Positions 23,299 through 34,231 of a stretch of DNA of 64,000 nt are shown in pieces. The stretch is taken from contig CM043952.1 of NCBI GenBank assembly GCA_014529385.2, positions 151,431,057 to 151,495,056 of the forward strand, read 5' to 3'. Below the pieces are notes generated by a model. It was given only the letters and a program-made list of their open reading frames with translations, ran no database searches and was not told the origin of the DNA. The stretch is from Adiantum capillus-veneris (taxonomy: Eukaryota; Streptophyta; Polypodiopsida; Polypodiales; Pteridaceae). Position 1 is the first letter of the stretch. Every line of letters begins with the position of its first letter. Made by a program: the position numbers and the translations under genes.

Positions 23299-23800
23299 CA
23301 CCTAGAGCTAGTTCACCTAAGTCAATGATGATAAGCCTTGATGAGAGGCATTTGACATCCAACTTGTAAGCTCTAGCACCTCAAGGCTCGGTTTGAGCTT
23401 GAGGTTGGTTTGTAATTTTATGATGTGCTTAATACAATTTAGGGCATGGGGTAGATGCAAGAAGCAGAAGGCCAACAAATGCTAGAAGCACCACTGCAGG
23501 GTATGGCCTAAACACACCTAGACAACTCCCCTATCACCTCCGGCTTCTCTCAAGAAAGATTCTCTAGAGGGTCAAAGGCTTGTGTGTTGCATAAGATGAA
23601 TAAAAAATGGAGTGGATTCTCTATTGCAATCATGGAAGCTTGGGGTAGCCTCAAAGATCCTCGAGAGGGATTGGCACAAAGTGGTTTTATGGTGGTACAC
23701 AAATGGAAAAGGAGGCTCTAGGCGAGCTTCGGTATGGCTCACATGATAGCACATATATAGGGTGAAGGCATAGATCTAAAGCCCCATTCTTGATGCTGAA

Positions 23801-23803
<3 letters not shown>

Positions 23804-23876
<73 letters not shown>
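23804..23876. repeat. (AG)n microsatellite
   Basis: Uninterrupted GA dinucleotide run of about 72 bp in a gene-free region. Confidence 0.97.
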
Positions 23877-23879
<3 letters not shown>

Positions 23880-24435
23880 TGATGAAGGCAGTGCTGATTG
23901 ATCTATTGCACTACATTGACACCAAATTCTACACCTGATCTGCACTATTGACCGAGGAAGGGGCTATCTATCTATTGGCTTGCTAGCTTAGAGGAGGAGG
24001 AAATGATGAGTACTCCGCTCGTGTTAGATTATGCCGGCCATGTAGACAAGTAAGGGTGGCCACCCTTGACCTCCCACATAACAACACTATGGTGCATGTC
24101 TTTCCTTTGTTTCTAGGCATCTACTACATGGCATAATGTGTGCTCTACTATGATGTCAACTCTATGGGGTTCAGAAACTATGTAGAGAAGGATATGGTTT
24201 AAGCTATCCAATGTTTATAACCTCCTCCATTTCCAGCACATGCCCCCCCTCCCCCCAGCTATATGGTTCTAGCGATATCCACCACCATCATATTATTACC
24301 ATAATTTAAGAACTGCAAGCACTCTATCTTTTCAACTAGTAGTAATTAACTGCCAATTTATTTGCAAAAAACTATTATGTAAATCACATCTATCATCAAA
24401 ACATCTTCTCCTTGCAATATGTTGAGGCAAGAAAG

Positions 24436-24523
<88 letters not shown>
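24436..24523. repeat. Compound (GT)n(GA)n microsatellite
   Basis: About 22 GT units switch directly to about 22 GA units. This kind of compound run usually arises by slippage at a junction between two simple repeats. Confidence 0.97.
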
Positions 24524-24525
<2 letters not shown>

Positions 24526-26610
24526 AAGAAGAGGTTTGTTGGGTTACTTTCAAACTATGGCATGTATGTTGTTTGGTATTCTTTAGAATATGATGTTCAA
24601 TAAAAAATAATTAGAAATGGTGATTACTTTTGAGTTACATTTCAAGCTAATAAGAGATATGCATGAGCATACATTTCCACAAACAAAGACGTGCATGCAT
24701 GTTACATTTGATTGTTTGGTGATTGAAGGATTGCACAATCTAATGTAGAATTTTCTCATGCCACACTAATATTTCAAAATATCATCATGTAATAAGAGCA
24801 TTAAAAAGCTCAAAAATAATGTTTCAATTCCAAAATCTTGAAAACAAAAGCTCGCAAATATAAAATCCCCCCATGGAATTGGGTAGTCCCGAGGGATTCA
24901 CTCTATATACAAAATGGGATGCCACCTGTGAGCGGACAACTTTGATAAAAACCCTATATACGACTCATATTAGGAAATATGACCCCCCTTTCTATGCTTA
25001 TACGACAATCAATGAAGAAAACTATCATACCCCTATCTTAAATATAAAATTTAGGTCTCACATGATCTAACTGAGTAAACTAGTCAAAGAGTGTGTAGCA
25101 TAGTGATTGGCAAAGTACTAAGGAACCACTTTTGTTGATAACTAGCTCAATGTCTCTTAGTTTGACTTTCAAAATATGTGTCCGATTAGCATGCACTCTA
25201 GCTACTCGTCCAATTCTGACCCATCCAAAGCTGGTGTAAATCAACCCTTTACCTGCTCCAAATCAGCCCTTATCTATGATCGGCTTGATGCAAAATTTGA
25301 TATGTGAGGTGATAAAAAAACTTCCCCTAAATTCATCCGAGTTCTAATGCACATCAGGACCCCCCTCCCACCCCCACCCCCCATAAATATGATATCCCCC
25401 TCCCTTATTGTTAAGCTTGGGAGATAAATTATTGGGGTCTTGCCCCTAACTTATACGCTTACGTAAATTGTAAAAAACCCCCTTTACCTGCACTTACGTG
25501 GTGTGGTAAGTTTTCCATGGTGAATCCTCCGGGTGGGTAGTAAAGTACCAAAACTAACTAAAAGTTAGGAGCAATTTGAGGATGTCTGCAGGCAGAATTG
25601 TAGGAGTGATATTAGCCACCTACAGAAGTGATCTCATGGAGCAATACAAAGAGAAGTTTTTCTACTCAATATGGACTACAATTTGGCTAGAGGGTTTAGC
25701 TTAATTTCACTCCTACCATTTTTAATAAAGGTGCCAATGTTGCTGCCTGCAAAGCTAACATACCAACTTGGGAGTGACCTACCAAGAGATACAAAGATGA
25801 TCTCTTGATGAATTGTAAAGAGGAATTGTTCCCCTCATCATGGAGAATATATCTACCAAATAAATCCCCAAGATTCACTTGGAGGAGTTATCTACACTTT
25901 CTATAAAGAGTGAAACAAAGAAGGATGCATTGATCCCTTTGTACACAGTTGTACCTAGGTGTACCTTAGTGCTTAGAGCCTAGTATTGGTGCCTAGTTCC
26001 AAGATAGTATTGGGCTAGAGCAAGGATATCACTACACATTAGGTAGTGAGCTTATCAAGGTGGTGAAGTGATGCTACTAGGAAGAACACTCACATCTTAG
26101 CATTGGGAAGAAGAAGAGAGAGCATAGTGTGAGGCATTAGCTCATTTTGTATAGAGTGTTGTTAGCTGAAAAAACACACTCATTGCACTTGGGATTTTAG
26201 CCTCCATCTTGCGTTTGGGGATTATCCATTGATTCTCTCAAAAGTAGCTATATTGTGTATCATAGGTACTTTACAGTACCTGTCAAGGTACTCTAGAGTA
26301 CCTTCTATAGACAGTAAAAAGTACCTTAATGTACTTATTTGTGTACTTTAAGTACTTATATTGTATCCCATTGTAGTCCTCTAAATAATATAGCTTTCCA
26401 TTACACTATATCATTGTCTCTCACCATAAAGTTTGCTTCTCTAGGATGAGCAAACCTAGCTCTTTAGTAACTCAAACTCCTTATTAGTCACCATAAGCAT
26501 TGAGCTCCAATGTTGGTAGCAACTTATTTTTCCAGAGGTTGACCTCTTGCTTCATAAGTGGCAGTTCTAGCATTTCATGGCCAAAATTCTTGATGTGCTC
26601 ATCTGGTTTG

Positions 26611-26808
26611 TGTTAGGTTTCAAGCCTCATGGCCGGTCTCGATCGGGCACCCACCCACTCTCTACTGTATTCTTTGTTCATAATGCCAATAAAGAGTAGA
26701 GAGTATTATGCTCTCTAGTGCTCCACCAAGTGACTGTGTCTACTCCTTCTCCTTCTCCTTCCCCCTTCTCTCCTTCCCTCTCTTGCACTCACCATTGCAA
26801 CTACCGCA
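26611..26808 (+). repeat. 5' LTR of the copia element
   Basis: 198 bp, TGTTAGG..CCGCA, pyrimidine-rich near its 3' end. The AG spacer at 26809-26810 precedes the PBS. Confidence 0.88.
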
Positions 26809-26810
26809 AG

Positions 26811-26822
26811 TGGTATCAGAGC
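26811..26822 (+). other. Primer-binding site (tRNA-iMet type)
   Basis: TGGTATCAGAGC, the standard plant copia primer site complementary to initiator methionine tRNA. Confidence 0.92.
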
Positions 26823-27513
26823 CCATGAGGTAGCCCCGGCATCTTCCCTTTTCTACTTGCTTGTGCATTGAACTTTGGAATCAAGGGAATCTTGGGAAGC
26901 ATATGCACGTAGGCACCGGCAACATCGAAGTGAGCCATTGAAGGTGAAGTCGAACAGTTTAGCAGGGCACAATTAATCGACAGTAGGGTTGGGGACTAAA
27001 CCCATGATCTAGAATTTGTGAGAAGCTGAGCAGCAAGAAATTGAGCCCGTGAGGCAGAGCCGATAGCAGGACAAGGTTGCTGAGCGTTGGCAGCGAGCAG
27101 GAGTAGATAGGAATGAGCTACAACAATTAAGCAATGCTTGGAAGCCATTGAAGGGAAATCAGTCAAGCTCTGTATGAAAAGAATCGAGAAAGGCATGGAA
27201 CCGAGCAGCTCGGCATGGAAATTGAGAGAGAGAGAGCTTGAGCATCAAAGCTTGAGCTAGGAGAGCTTGAGGCATCGAGCCCGTGTAGTAGCAGCTGAAG
27301 CCGACCACACATACCCACACACTCGCTCATTTGACAATTCTGTGTAGCTCGTCAGATCTAATTCTTTCACCATTTCAATTAAAAGCTTTTGTTAATTGAC
27401 TCATTACATAATTTAATTGTGTGCAAGGGATCGCTCCCACCGCCAATCCGGCGACTCTTTGACCCTGCTCACACACACACCAGAGAGGGTGAGAGAGAGA
27501 GATACTTTCACCA

Positions 27514-27598
<85 letters not shown>

Positions 27599-28837
27599 AG
27601 GGATTTACAATTTCAACATAGAAGACCTTGACTTTGGCGATTCACCATCAACATCAGCCAGTTCTTCGATCCGGTGGTGGAAGGAGACATCAGTTTCACT
27701 TTTCAACAACGACTCAGATTCTCGACGATCTCGACGTCTTGAGACCTCTCATTACGGGTGGATTTTGACATCCAACCCGATGTTGGGTTTTTCGCGGACG
27801 ATTGTTTTCCCATGGATGGATGTGCTTGCGATGCACATGGGTGAGGTGCCTCTACCATAGAGGAGTGACACCCGGCATCACACCGAGCGCATCGATCACA
27901 TTTTATGGCACGGTTTTTGGCTTCAACTCTCTTGATGGCTACTCAACTAGCACATTTCTATCCCCCGATGGAAATCAGCATCGACATTCCCATTCTACAC
28001 CAAAACGCATGTACACAGGGGATGTTTTGAGCCCACCTACACCAATTTCTCTAGGTTTCCAAACACTTACAGGCAAAGCACCTTCCAAGTGATTTTGGCA
28101 GTCATTTTGACAGCAGTTTCTCTACGAGATGCATGTTTGTTTTAGCACACCATAGTGATATTGGGCTCTTTTGAGATCAGATATCCCCGCAGGAATACTT
28201 TTTCCTGTACACAGTAATTCTTGGGGGCGTGTTTGAGCGCGGTCACTCATGTACATTGAGTTGCGGACGCTGCCCATTGTACTATGTGTGTAGTAATTTT
28301 TTGGCTATTTTGGCAGTTTTCTTGGCCGTTTTTGAGACTCGGACTGGAAGAGCCCTTTCCGAGACTGTGGCTAGTCATTTTGTGTCTGCTTTAGCTTTTG
28401 GAGGGTCGTTGCATGAGGTTTTCTTTCAGCTGGGGTATTCTCAAATGTTGAGATACCTTCAATGATACAGGTAGCTTGAGTTCCCTCTTATAGTACCCTC
28501 GACATAAGATATGTATCTGGGTGGTTTCTTATGCTTTTGACACCGAGCTGGCGATCACACAGTAGTGGGTTTGAGCAGTTTATACCCAATGATTTTTTTG
28601 AGTAGTTTATGTGCTTACTTTTGTACTGTTGGGTTTGAGAGTTTGCTCCCCGTACAAAGGAGACTTTCTTGGATTTTTCCCACGAGTCCATTTTATGCGT
28701 GCTTGGCACTTCTAGTTGTTCTTACACAATGATTTTACTACTTTTGGTTTGAGTTTTTGCTCATGTTTTAGGGGAAACTCTGCCAAAATTATCCCAGGCA
28801 ATTCACCATAAAGTTTTTGACTATATTCTCTTGAGTC
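26823..28837 (+). other. 2-kb leader of the copia element with a (GA)n tract
   Basis: Between PBS and gag lie 2 kb without recognisable coding, unusually long for copia. It contains a (GA)n run at about 27517-27597 preceded by an imperfect GAGA patch near 27488. A 96-codon open frame at 27802-28092 has no recognisable domain. Part of the leader may be captured or inserted DNA. Confidence 0.6.
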
Positions 28838-29605
28838 ATGGTTGTGAGTAGTGCTTCCAAAAGAGAAGAGTACTACATCAAAAAGTTTGATGGCACAAAC
28901 TTTGTTATTTGGTGGCAATGTATGCAAGATGTTTTGATCAACGAAGGCTTGATAGCACCCTTGCATGAAAGAAGAGAGAATGTATACACTGATGAACAGT
29001 GGGAAGACTTGAATGAGCATGCTATGGCCACCATTCGCCTGCAACTTGCTGAATGCATTTAATTTACCATAATCGATAAGACCAATGCAAAAGATTTATG
29101 GGAATGCGCAACATGGAATGACAATAATGCCTCGAACAAGGTTTTCTTGATGAAGAAGCTTATGTGCATGAATATGAAAGAGGGCAGTAATGTTAGTTCT
29201 CACTTGAATGAGTTCAACAACATCTTTTCACAAATTACTTCAAAAGGCCTCAATTTCAGTGATGAAACGAAGGCTATTTTCTTTCTATGCTTGCTATCAT
29301 CGTCATTGACTACCTTCAACACAGCCACCATAAGAAATTTTGCACCTAATGGCAAGCTAGTTTTCAGCGATGTTGCTAGTGCATTTCTCACTGAGGAGAT
29401 TTGACGTTAATATCTTGATGCAAGTGGGCATGGTCATGCATATGTGGCTAGTGGTAATCGTTACAAGCAAAGGTAGAGTGATCGCAACCTCAATTCTCAG
29501 GATTGCAAGCAAGGTCGTAAGCAAGAGTCACGGCAAAGACATGCAAAATGTTGAGTGTTACTACTTCCATAAAAAAGGACACTTGAAGAAAGATTTACAC
29601 ACAAT
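28838..29605 (+). pseudogene. Copia gag
   Basis: Begins at an ATG at 28838 (MVVSSASKREEYYIKKFDG) with the copia Gag start pattern KFDGTNF-IW. A TAA interrupts near 29059. The frame resumes with the UBN2-like part KVFLMKKLMCMNMKEGSNVS. Further shifts follow, then a damaged knuckle (VECYYFHKKGHLKKD) near 29.55 kb in which the pattern C-x2-C has lost its second Cys. Confidence 0.85.
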
Positions 29606-29657
29606 ATAGCGTGATAAGGGCAAAGAGAATGCGAAGTTTGACAAACCCAAAAGCAGT

Positions 29658-30062
29658 GTGAAAATTGAAGAGATTAATGTGGTTGAGTATCCAACCATTG
29701 AGACAATTTCTAACTTGCCAAATGATGTGTTGATTTTCACATCGGATTTGAGTCCTAATGCATTGTTAGCTCTTGACGAGTGTTATGCACAAAATTGGAT
29801 TGTGGACTCAGGTGCTAGCTTTCACGTGACTCCTCACAAGGAGTGGTTTTCTACATACACTGCCATGCATGGCACAATGAAGCTAGGAAATTCTTATGAG
29901 CTTGATATATGCAGTGTGGACGTCATCAAGTTTTCTATGTGTAATGGCACTAATTTTATGATGCACAATGTTAGAAATGTATCCAAATTGACAAAGAGTT
30001 TGATGTATGTTGGACAGCTAGATGATTTGGGTTACACTACCATATTTGCTCATAGTTCTATT
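29658..30062 (+). pseudogene. Copia protease
   Basis: The catalytic motif WIVDSGASFHVTPHKEWF is intact in sequence. It is followed by LGNSYELDICSVDVIKF and VRNVSKLTKSLMYVGQLDDLG, typical of the copia PR fold. The open frame ends by a stop near 30063. Confidence 0.88.
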
Positions 30063-30179
30063 TGATCATAGTTCTTGGATTATCAAGAAGGAAAATCTGG
30101 TCATGCTTAAAAGCTAGAAGTTTGGCTCATTGTACTCAATTTATGTCTCTTTTGTGAAAGAGAATTCTATTTGTGTAGC

Positions 30180-31016
30180 CGAGCTATCGTCTATAGAGCT
30201 GTTGCATAGCCGGCTAGGAAATATGAGTGAGAAGGGAATGAAAGTCTTGCAGCATTTTGGTTAGATTACTCTAACTTCTTTTTATGTGAGCATTGTATCT
30301 ATGGAAAATAGACTAGGTTGACATCAGCCGCCCTTTGGACAAGGAGTTAGGGAGTCCTCTTGATCTCGTTCATAGTGACTTGTGCGGACCTATGCCAGTC
30401 AAGTCTCTAGGGGGAGCATTATACTTCCTGACATTCATAGATGACTCTACTAGAAAGGTGTGGGTTTATCTATTGAAGCAAAAGACCGACATCTTTAGTG
30501 TCTTTTAGAATTTCTTAGCATTGGTAGAGAACCAATCAGGTAGAAAGCTTAAAGATTTGCACAATGAAGATGGAGGCGAGTACATCTCCTCCCAGTTCAA
30601 GGACTTTTGTAGCAAACGAGGCATTAGAAGACAGTTTACCACGCCTTACACACCTACCCAAAATGGTGTGGCTAAGAGGATGAATAGAACCATTCATGAA
30701 CGGGTCACTTCTATGTTGTCCATGGCCAACTTACCTCAAGAATTTTGGGGAGAAGCTGTTACAATGGTTGCTTACTTGATCAATTGGTCACCTAGTACAC
30801 CAGTAAAGTACAAGGTTCCATAGGAGATGTGGATGGGCAAAGAGCCCAAAAATGATAGGTTACGTGTATTTGGGTGTGAGGCATTCTCACAAGTGCCAAA
30901 AGAGCTTAGACAAAAGCTAGACCTCAAATCACACAAGTGCATCTTCATTGGGACGGAGAGATGGGATATCGTCTCTGGCACTCAAAATCTAAGAAGGTTA
31001 AAAGAAGCTCATAGGT
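30180..31016 (+). pseudogene. Copia integrase
   Basis: A GAG-pre-integrase-like remnant (LLHSRLGNMSEKGM-type reading) lies near 30.2 kb. Core pieces with DLCGPMPVKS-like and TFIDDSTRKVWVY-like readings follow near 30.38-30.47 kb. Then 30521-30823 carries EDGGEYISSQF, TTPYTPTQNGVAKRMNRTI and GEAVTMVAYLINWSP. The catalytic Glu expected in QNGVAE is Lys here. The region C-terminal to it (30827-31016) has LRVFGCEAFSQVPKE and KCIFIGTERW. Confidence 0.83.
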
Positions 31017-31269
31017 GATATTCAAAGAGTCTAAGATGCATAGAAAGCCAGTCAAAGACATTGAGTATCACAGAGTACGATTTGAGGATGGTACCTCTCC
31101 ACCAGTTATATAGAATGTTGGACATGCTAGTGATGCACCTTCCACTAGTACACACACACACATGCTACTCCAGAGAGAGAAAAATCCAGTAGTCAGGTAC
31201 TTTGGAGATCTACTCGTACATCTTGTGCACTTGAGCATTTTGAGCCAGGATTAGACTACTTGCTAGTCA

Positions 31270-32515
31270 TTGACTGCGGGGTGAACCCACTTGCTACAAA
31301 GAGGCCATTCAAATGGACGATAATGTGAAGTGGGAAGAGACTATGCAATCTGAGTATAACTTGATCTTATCGAATGAAACTTGGGAATTGATAGAGTTAT
31401 CTACGTCATTTCCATGCAAATGGGTGTACAAGAAGAAGTATATCACGGATGATCCCGAGCCTAAGTATAAGGCTATATTGGTTGCTAAAGGATTCAAGCA
31501 AACGAAAGGCATGGATTTCGATGAAATCTTTTCTCCTATGGTCAAGATGACTACATTGCTTCTTGTGGTTTGTCTAGTAGCCATCGAGGACATGGAATCG
31601 GTCCAAATGTATGTGAAGGGAAAGCATTGAGTACCCCAATCCCAAATCAAATACTAAAAAGGCAGAGATGGCAAAGGTGCTGTATTCTTTGGTAGTTGGC
31701 AATCTTATGTTTGCCATGGTTAGCACACAACTAGACATTGCATATGTGGGAGTGGTTATTAGGTTTATGGAAAATCCATGCAAAAAGCATTGGGAAGCAA
31801 TGATACATCAAGGGCTCAACTAGCAAGTAAGTGCTTATGCTTTGGGAACAATGATGCATCCATACTTGGATACATTGATTTGGATTAGGTGGGTTGTGTG
31901 GACACTAGGCAATCCACATCTGGATACTTTTTCTTGTTCACTGGAGTGGTAATCTCTTGGAGATCATGTCTCCAAAATAGCACTTCGTCTTCCACCACTA
32001 AGGTAGAGTATGTTGCAGTTTGTGGTTTTAGTAAGGAAGCTGTGTGGTTATCTCGTCTAGTGGGAGACCTTGGTAGTTGTGTGGACACTAGGAAATCCAC
32101 ATCTTGCAATTTTTTCTTGTTCATTGGAGCGGTAGTCTCTTGGAGATTATGTCTCCAAAATAGCACTTCTTCTTCCACCGTTGAGGCAGAGTTTGTTGCA
32201 GTTTCTAGTTATAGTAAGGAAGCTATGGGGTTATCTCGTCTAGTGGGAGACCTTGGTATACACCAAATTCCAATGCTACATTGTGAAAGTGAGAGTGCAA
32301 TTGCGTTAGCAAAGAACCCCGTGTTTCACTCCAAGTCGAAACACATAGAGGTTAGGTATCATGTAGTACGGGATATTTTGGCTAGCAAACGGATTGAGTT
32401 AGTCAAAGTTCACACACATGAAAACCTAGCGGATGCTCTAACAAAGGTCTTAGCCTCAAAGCCATTTGCCACACATTGCATAGAGATGATGGACGTAGGG
32501 TGAAGTTATGGTCAT
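31270..32515 (+). pseudogene. Copia RT (deleted) and RNase H with internal duplication
   Basis: RT starts near 31.3 kb (WEETMQSEYNLILSNETWEL..PCKWVYKKKY..ARFNGF-type KGFKQTKGMDFDEIFSPM) but ends near 31.63 kb. The YVDD palm is missing and sequence jumps to the RT-RNase H connection (LYSLVVGNLMFAM) near 31.68 kb. RNase H at 31889-32500 is open and carries a 183-bp in-frame tandem duplication (31894-32076 and 32077-32259), so 61 codons with the CVDTR-STS and E-AVS blocks occur twice. It ends SKHIEVRYHVVRD..HENLADALTK. Confidence 0.85.
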
Positions 32516-32583
32516 GCTTCACGTTTGTACAGTTGTACATAATACTCCCTACATTCTTTAGCCACTTGGGCCACGTTGGCCTT

Positions 32584-32784
32584 CAAGTGGGAGATTGTTA
32601 GGTTTCAAGCCTTGTGGTTGGTCTTAACTAGGTGCCTGCCCACTCACTCTATTTCTTGTTCATAATGTCAATAAGGAGTAGAGAGTATTATGCTCTCTAG
32701 TGCTTCACCAAGTGACTGTGTCTGCTACTTCTTCTTCCCCCTTCTATCCTTCCTTCTCTTGCACTCACCATTGCAACTCCCATA
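32584..32784 (+). repeat. PPT and 3' LTR of the copia element
   Basis: The purine tract AAGTGGGAGAT ends at 32595, and the LTR 32596-32784 (189 bp) follows. It is homologous to 26611-26808 with substitutions and small gaps. It ends CATA where CA is expected, and the GTTTG target copy follows. Confidence 0.85.
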
Positions 32785-33104
32785 GTTTGATCATGAGTAG
32801 AGTTGTAAATTCTAAAACTTTAAGCTCATATAACATATACTCCTTTGTTACTCCTTCTGGCATGTTGATTAACCACTGCTTGAGCTTGTCTCTAGCATCC
32901 CCTTTTTTCTTCTAGGTCTTGCATGCCTTCAAAGGTTGGATTTCTTGATAAATCTATTAAGGGTGGGTGATCCGCACTTTCAATCTCAAGGTACTGTGTT
33001 TGCGTGATTGGTACATGTGCCTGTGTTTGTAAAGTACCACCCAGGTCGAAAGATTTAGCTAGTAGTTCTTTTGCATGCATTTTTGCTTGCAATGTCAAAC
33101 TCAT

Positions 33105-33384
33105 TGAGAGATACCCCTACCCAAGTGTCTATGCACAAAATACACAATTTACACTTTTATACAATTTTCATTATACAATTCTCAATATACATCAGAGTTG
33201 TGGAAGCATTTGCATAGGGGAGGAGTCCTCATTGCCCAACCTAGCATGGAGTTTAAGCCATGATCCGAACTGCATCAAGAGGCACATAACAACTAGTGCT
33301 ACCTCTGAATGGGTGTTATGAATGAAAGATTAATCAAGAAAAATAACATTGTGGAGGGTGAATATATGTGTACACCACATTGTT

Positions 33385-33422
<38 letters not shown>

Positions 33423-34139
33423 TGGAGAGTGAAATAGGGTGCATAGAGACACATGAGAATGACAAAAGAGAATCTTTAAATGCCCCATCTAAATGAAATA
33501 GGCAACCATGTATTAATGCAATAACAAAATCTGGTTAGACCATAACATCAAAACTATAACAAAATAAATAGCAGAGCACTGAACCCTATGTAGGGATCGA
33601 CCGGTCTACCCATACACTTCCACTCTACTATGGTCAAAGAGAACTTCAAGTCTCCGAGAGCGAGCCAAAACACCTGTCCCACCTACCTGAGCCAGACATT
33701 AGGCTGAGGCCGCTTCGCCTCCCTCCATGAACCCAAGCTCCGAAAGGATCCCAAATACCAGTAGGTGGTAAGATATCAACATCAACCATACTAGTTTAGA
33801 TGCCAAGCCACTTCAATGTTCAACATCGGGTGTTTAGGGAAATCCAAGGCAAGATCCCCGTCTTATTCTTTTCTTCATATTCTTTGCGACGCATATTTTT
33901 GTTGCTTAATAGTGTGATCTTCACATACAAAACATTTTGTATCCCTCAAATAGATCCAACTATTATCAAGGATAATCTTTCATTTGGTCTCATCTGGTAT
34001 GGTGCATACTATTGGCCGTTCTCCCGAGTGAGGAGCTCCTTGCTTACCCACTCTATGCTACATAGACCATAACTCTGGACATGCCGAAGTGGGTTTTGAG
34101 GAAATATTCAATCACAATGGAAAGAGAAGGAGGTGTCTC
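33105..34139. other. No gene recognised; one (GA)n tract
   Basis: Contains a (GA)n run at about 33388-33418. The remainder (33.42-34.13 kb) is mixed-composition DNA with no domain in any frame. It may include further decayed element A-type sequence, which I could not demonstrate. Confidence 0.5.
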
Positions 34140-34231
34140 GGTGTCAAATTTCTCCTCTTTCAATACATGGTCATGCTCTACTTTTGCTCATGCGTTCCTT
34201 CAAAGAATTCAAGTCCACAAGAGAGTGTTTA
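34140..34231 (-). pseudogene. Left piece of the coiled-coil ORF split by the chromovirus
   Basis: This sequence (for example TCAAATTTCTCCTCTTTC, then AAGTCCACAAGAGAG) matches 54850-54936. The homology stops at the chromovirus LTR and resumes at 43107, proving an insertion. Confidence 0.85.

Larger units (their letters stand above)
23300..26470. other. No gene recognised; microsatellites and low-information DNA
   Basis: Long gene-free stretch. It holds an (AG)n run at 23804-23876 (~72 bp) and a compound (GT)n(GA)n run at about 24436-24523. C-rich and A/T-rich spacer follows, with homopolymer patches near 24240 and 25370. The last part (25.9-26.4 kb) has repeated GTAC-containing words such as AGTACCTT and TGTACTT. 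All open frames are short and unsupported. Confidence 0.55.
26611..32784 (+). mobile_element. Ty1/copia retrotransposon with intact ends, decayed coding
   Basis: LTRs at 26611-26808 and 32596-32784 begin TGTTAGGTTTCAAGCC. A perfect 5-bp target duplication GTTTG flanks the element (26606-26610 and 32785-32789). The tRNA-iMet-type PBS is at 26811 and a PPT precedes the 3' LTR. Domains run in copia order: gag, PR, INT, RT, RNase H. The 3' LTR terminal CA has mutated to TA. Every domain is broken by stops, and most of the RT palm is deleted, so it is non-autonomous. Confidence 0.9.
26470..33104 (-). pseudogene. Second copy of the aORF, split by a copia element
   Basis: With the copia element (26611-32784) and one GTTTG duplicate removed, the minus strand of 33104-32785 and 26610-26470 reads as one relic homologous to 6162-5671 of element A. 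Shared words include YELKVLE, LLMIKPDE (LFMITPDE in A), KN-GH-M, LPLMKQEV and LW..KLLPTLE. The N-terminal side (33104-32892, MSLTLQAKMHAK..) aligns poorly with A. Stops appear after about 26.48 kb. Amino-acid similarity clearly persists while many codons differ, so this is an independent, older family member and not a recent duplicate. Confidence 0.72.

Noticed and set aside
26811-26822. Possible tRNA fragment (TGGTATCAGAGC)
   Set aside because: Its position next to the LTR makes it a primer-binding site; no cloverleaf around it. The same applies at 41512-41523.
27802-28092. 96-codon ORF in the copia leader as a gene
   Set aside because: No domain, no homologous copy in the window, and it lies in untranslated leader DNA.
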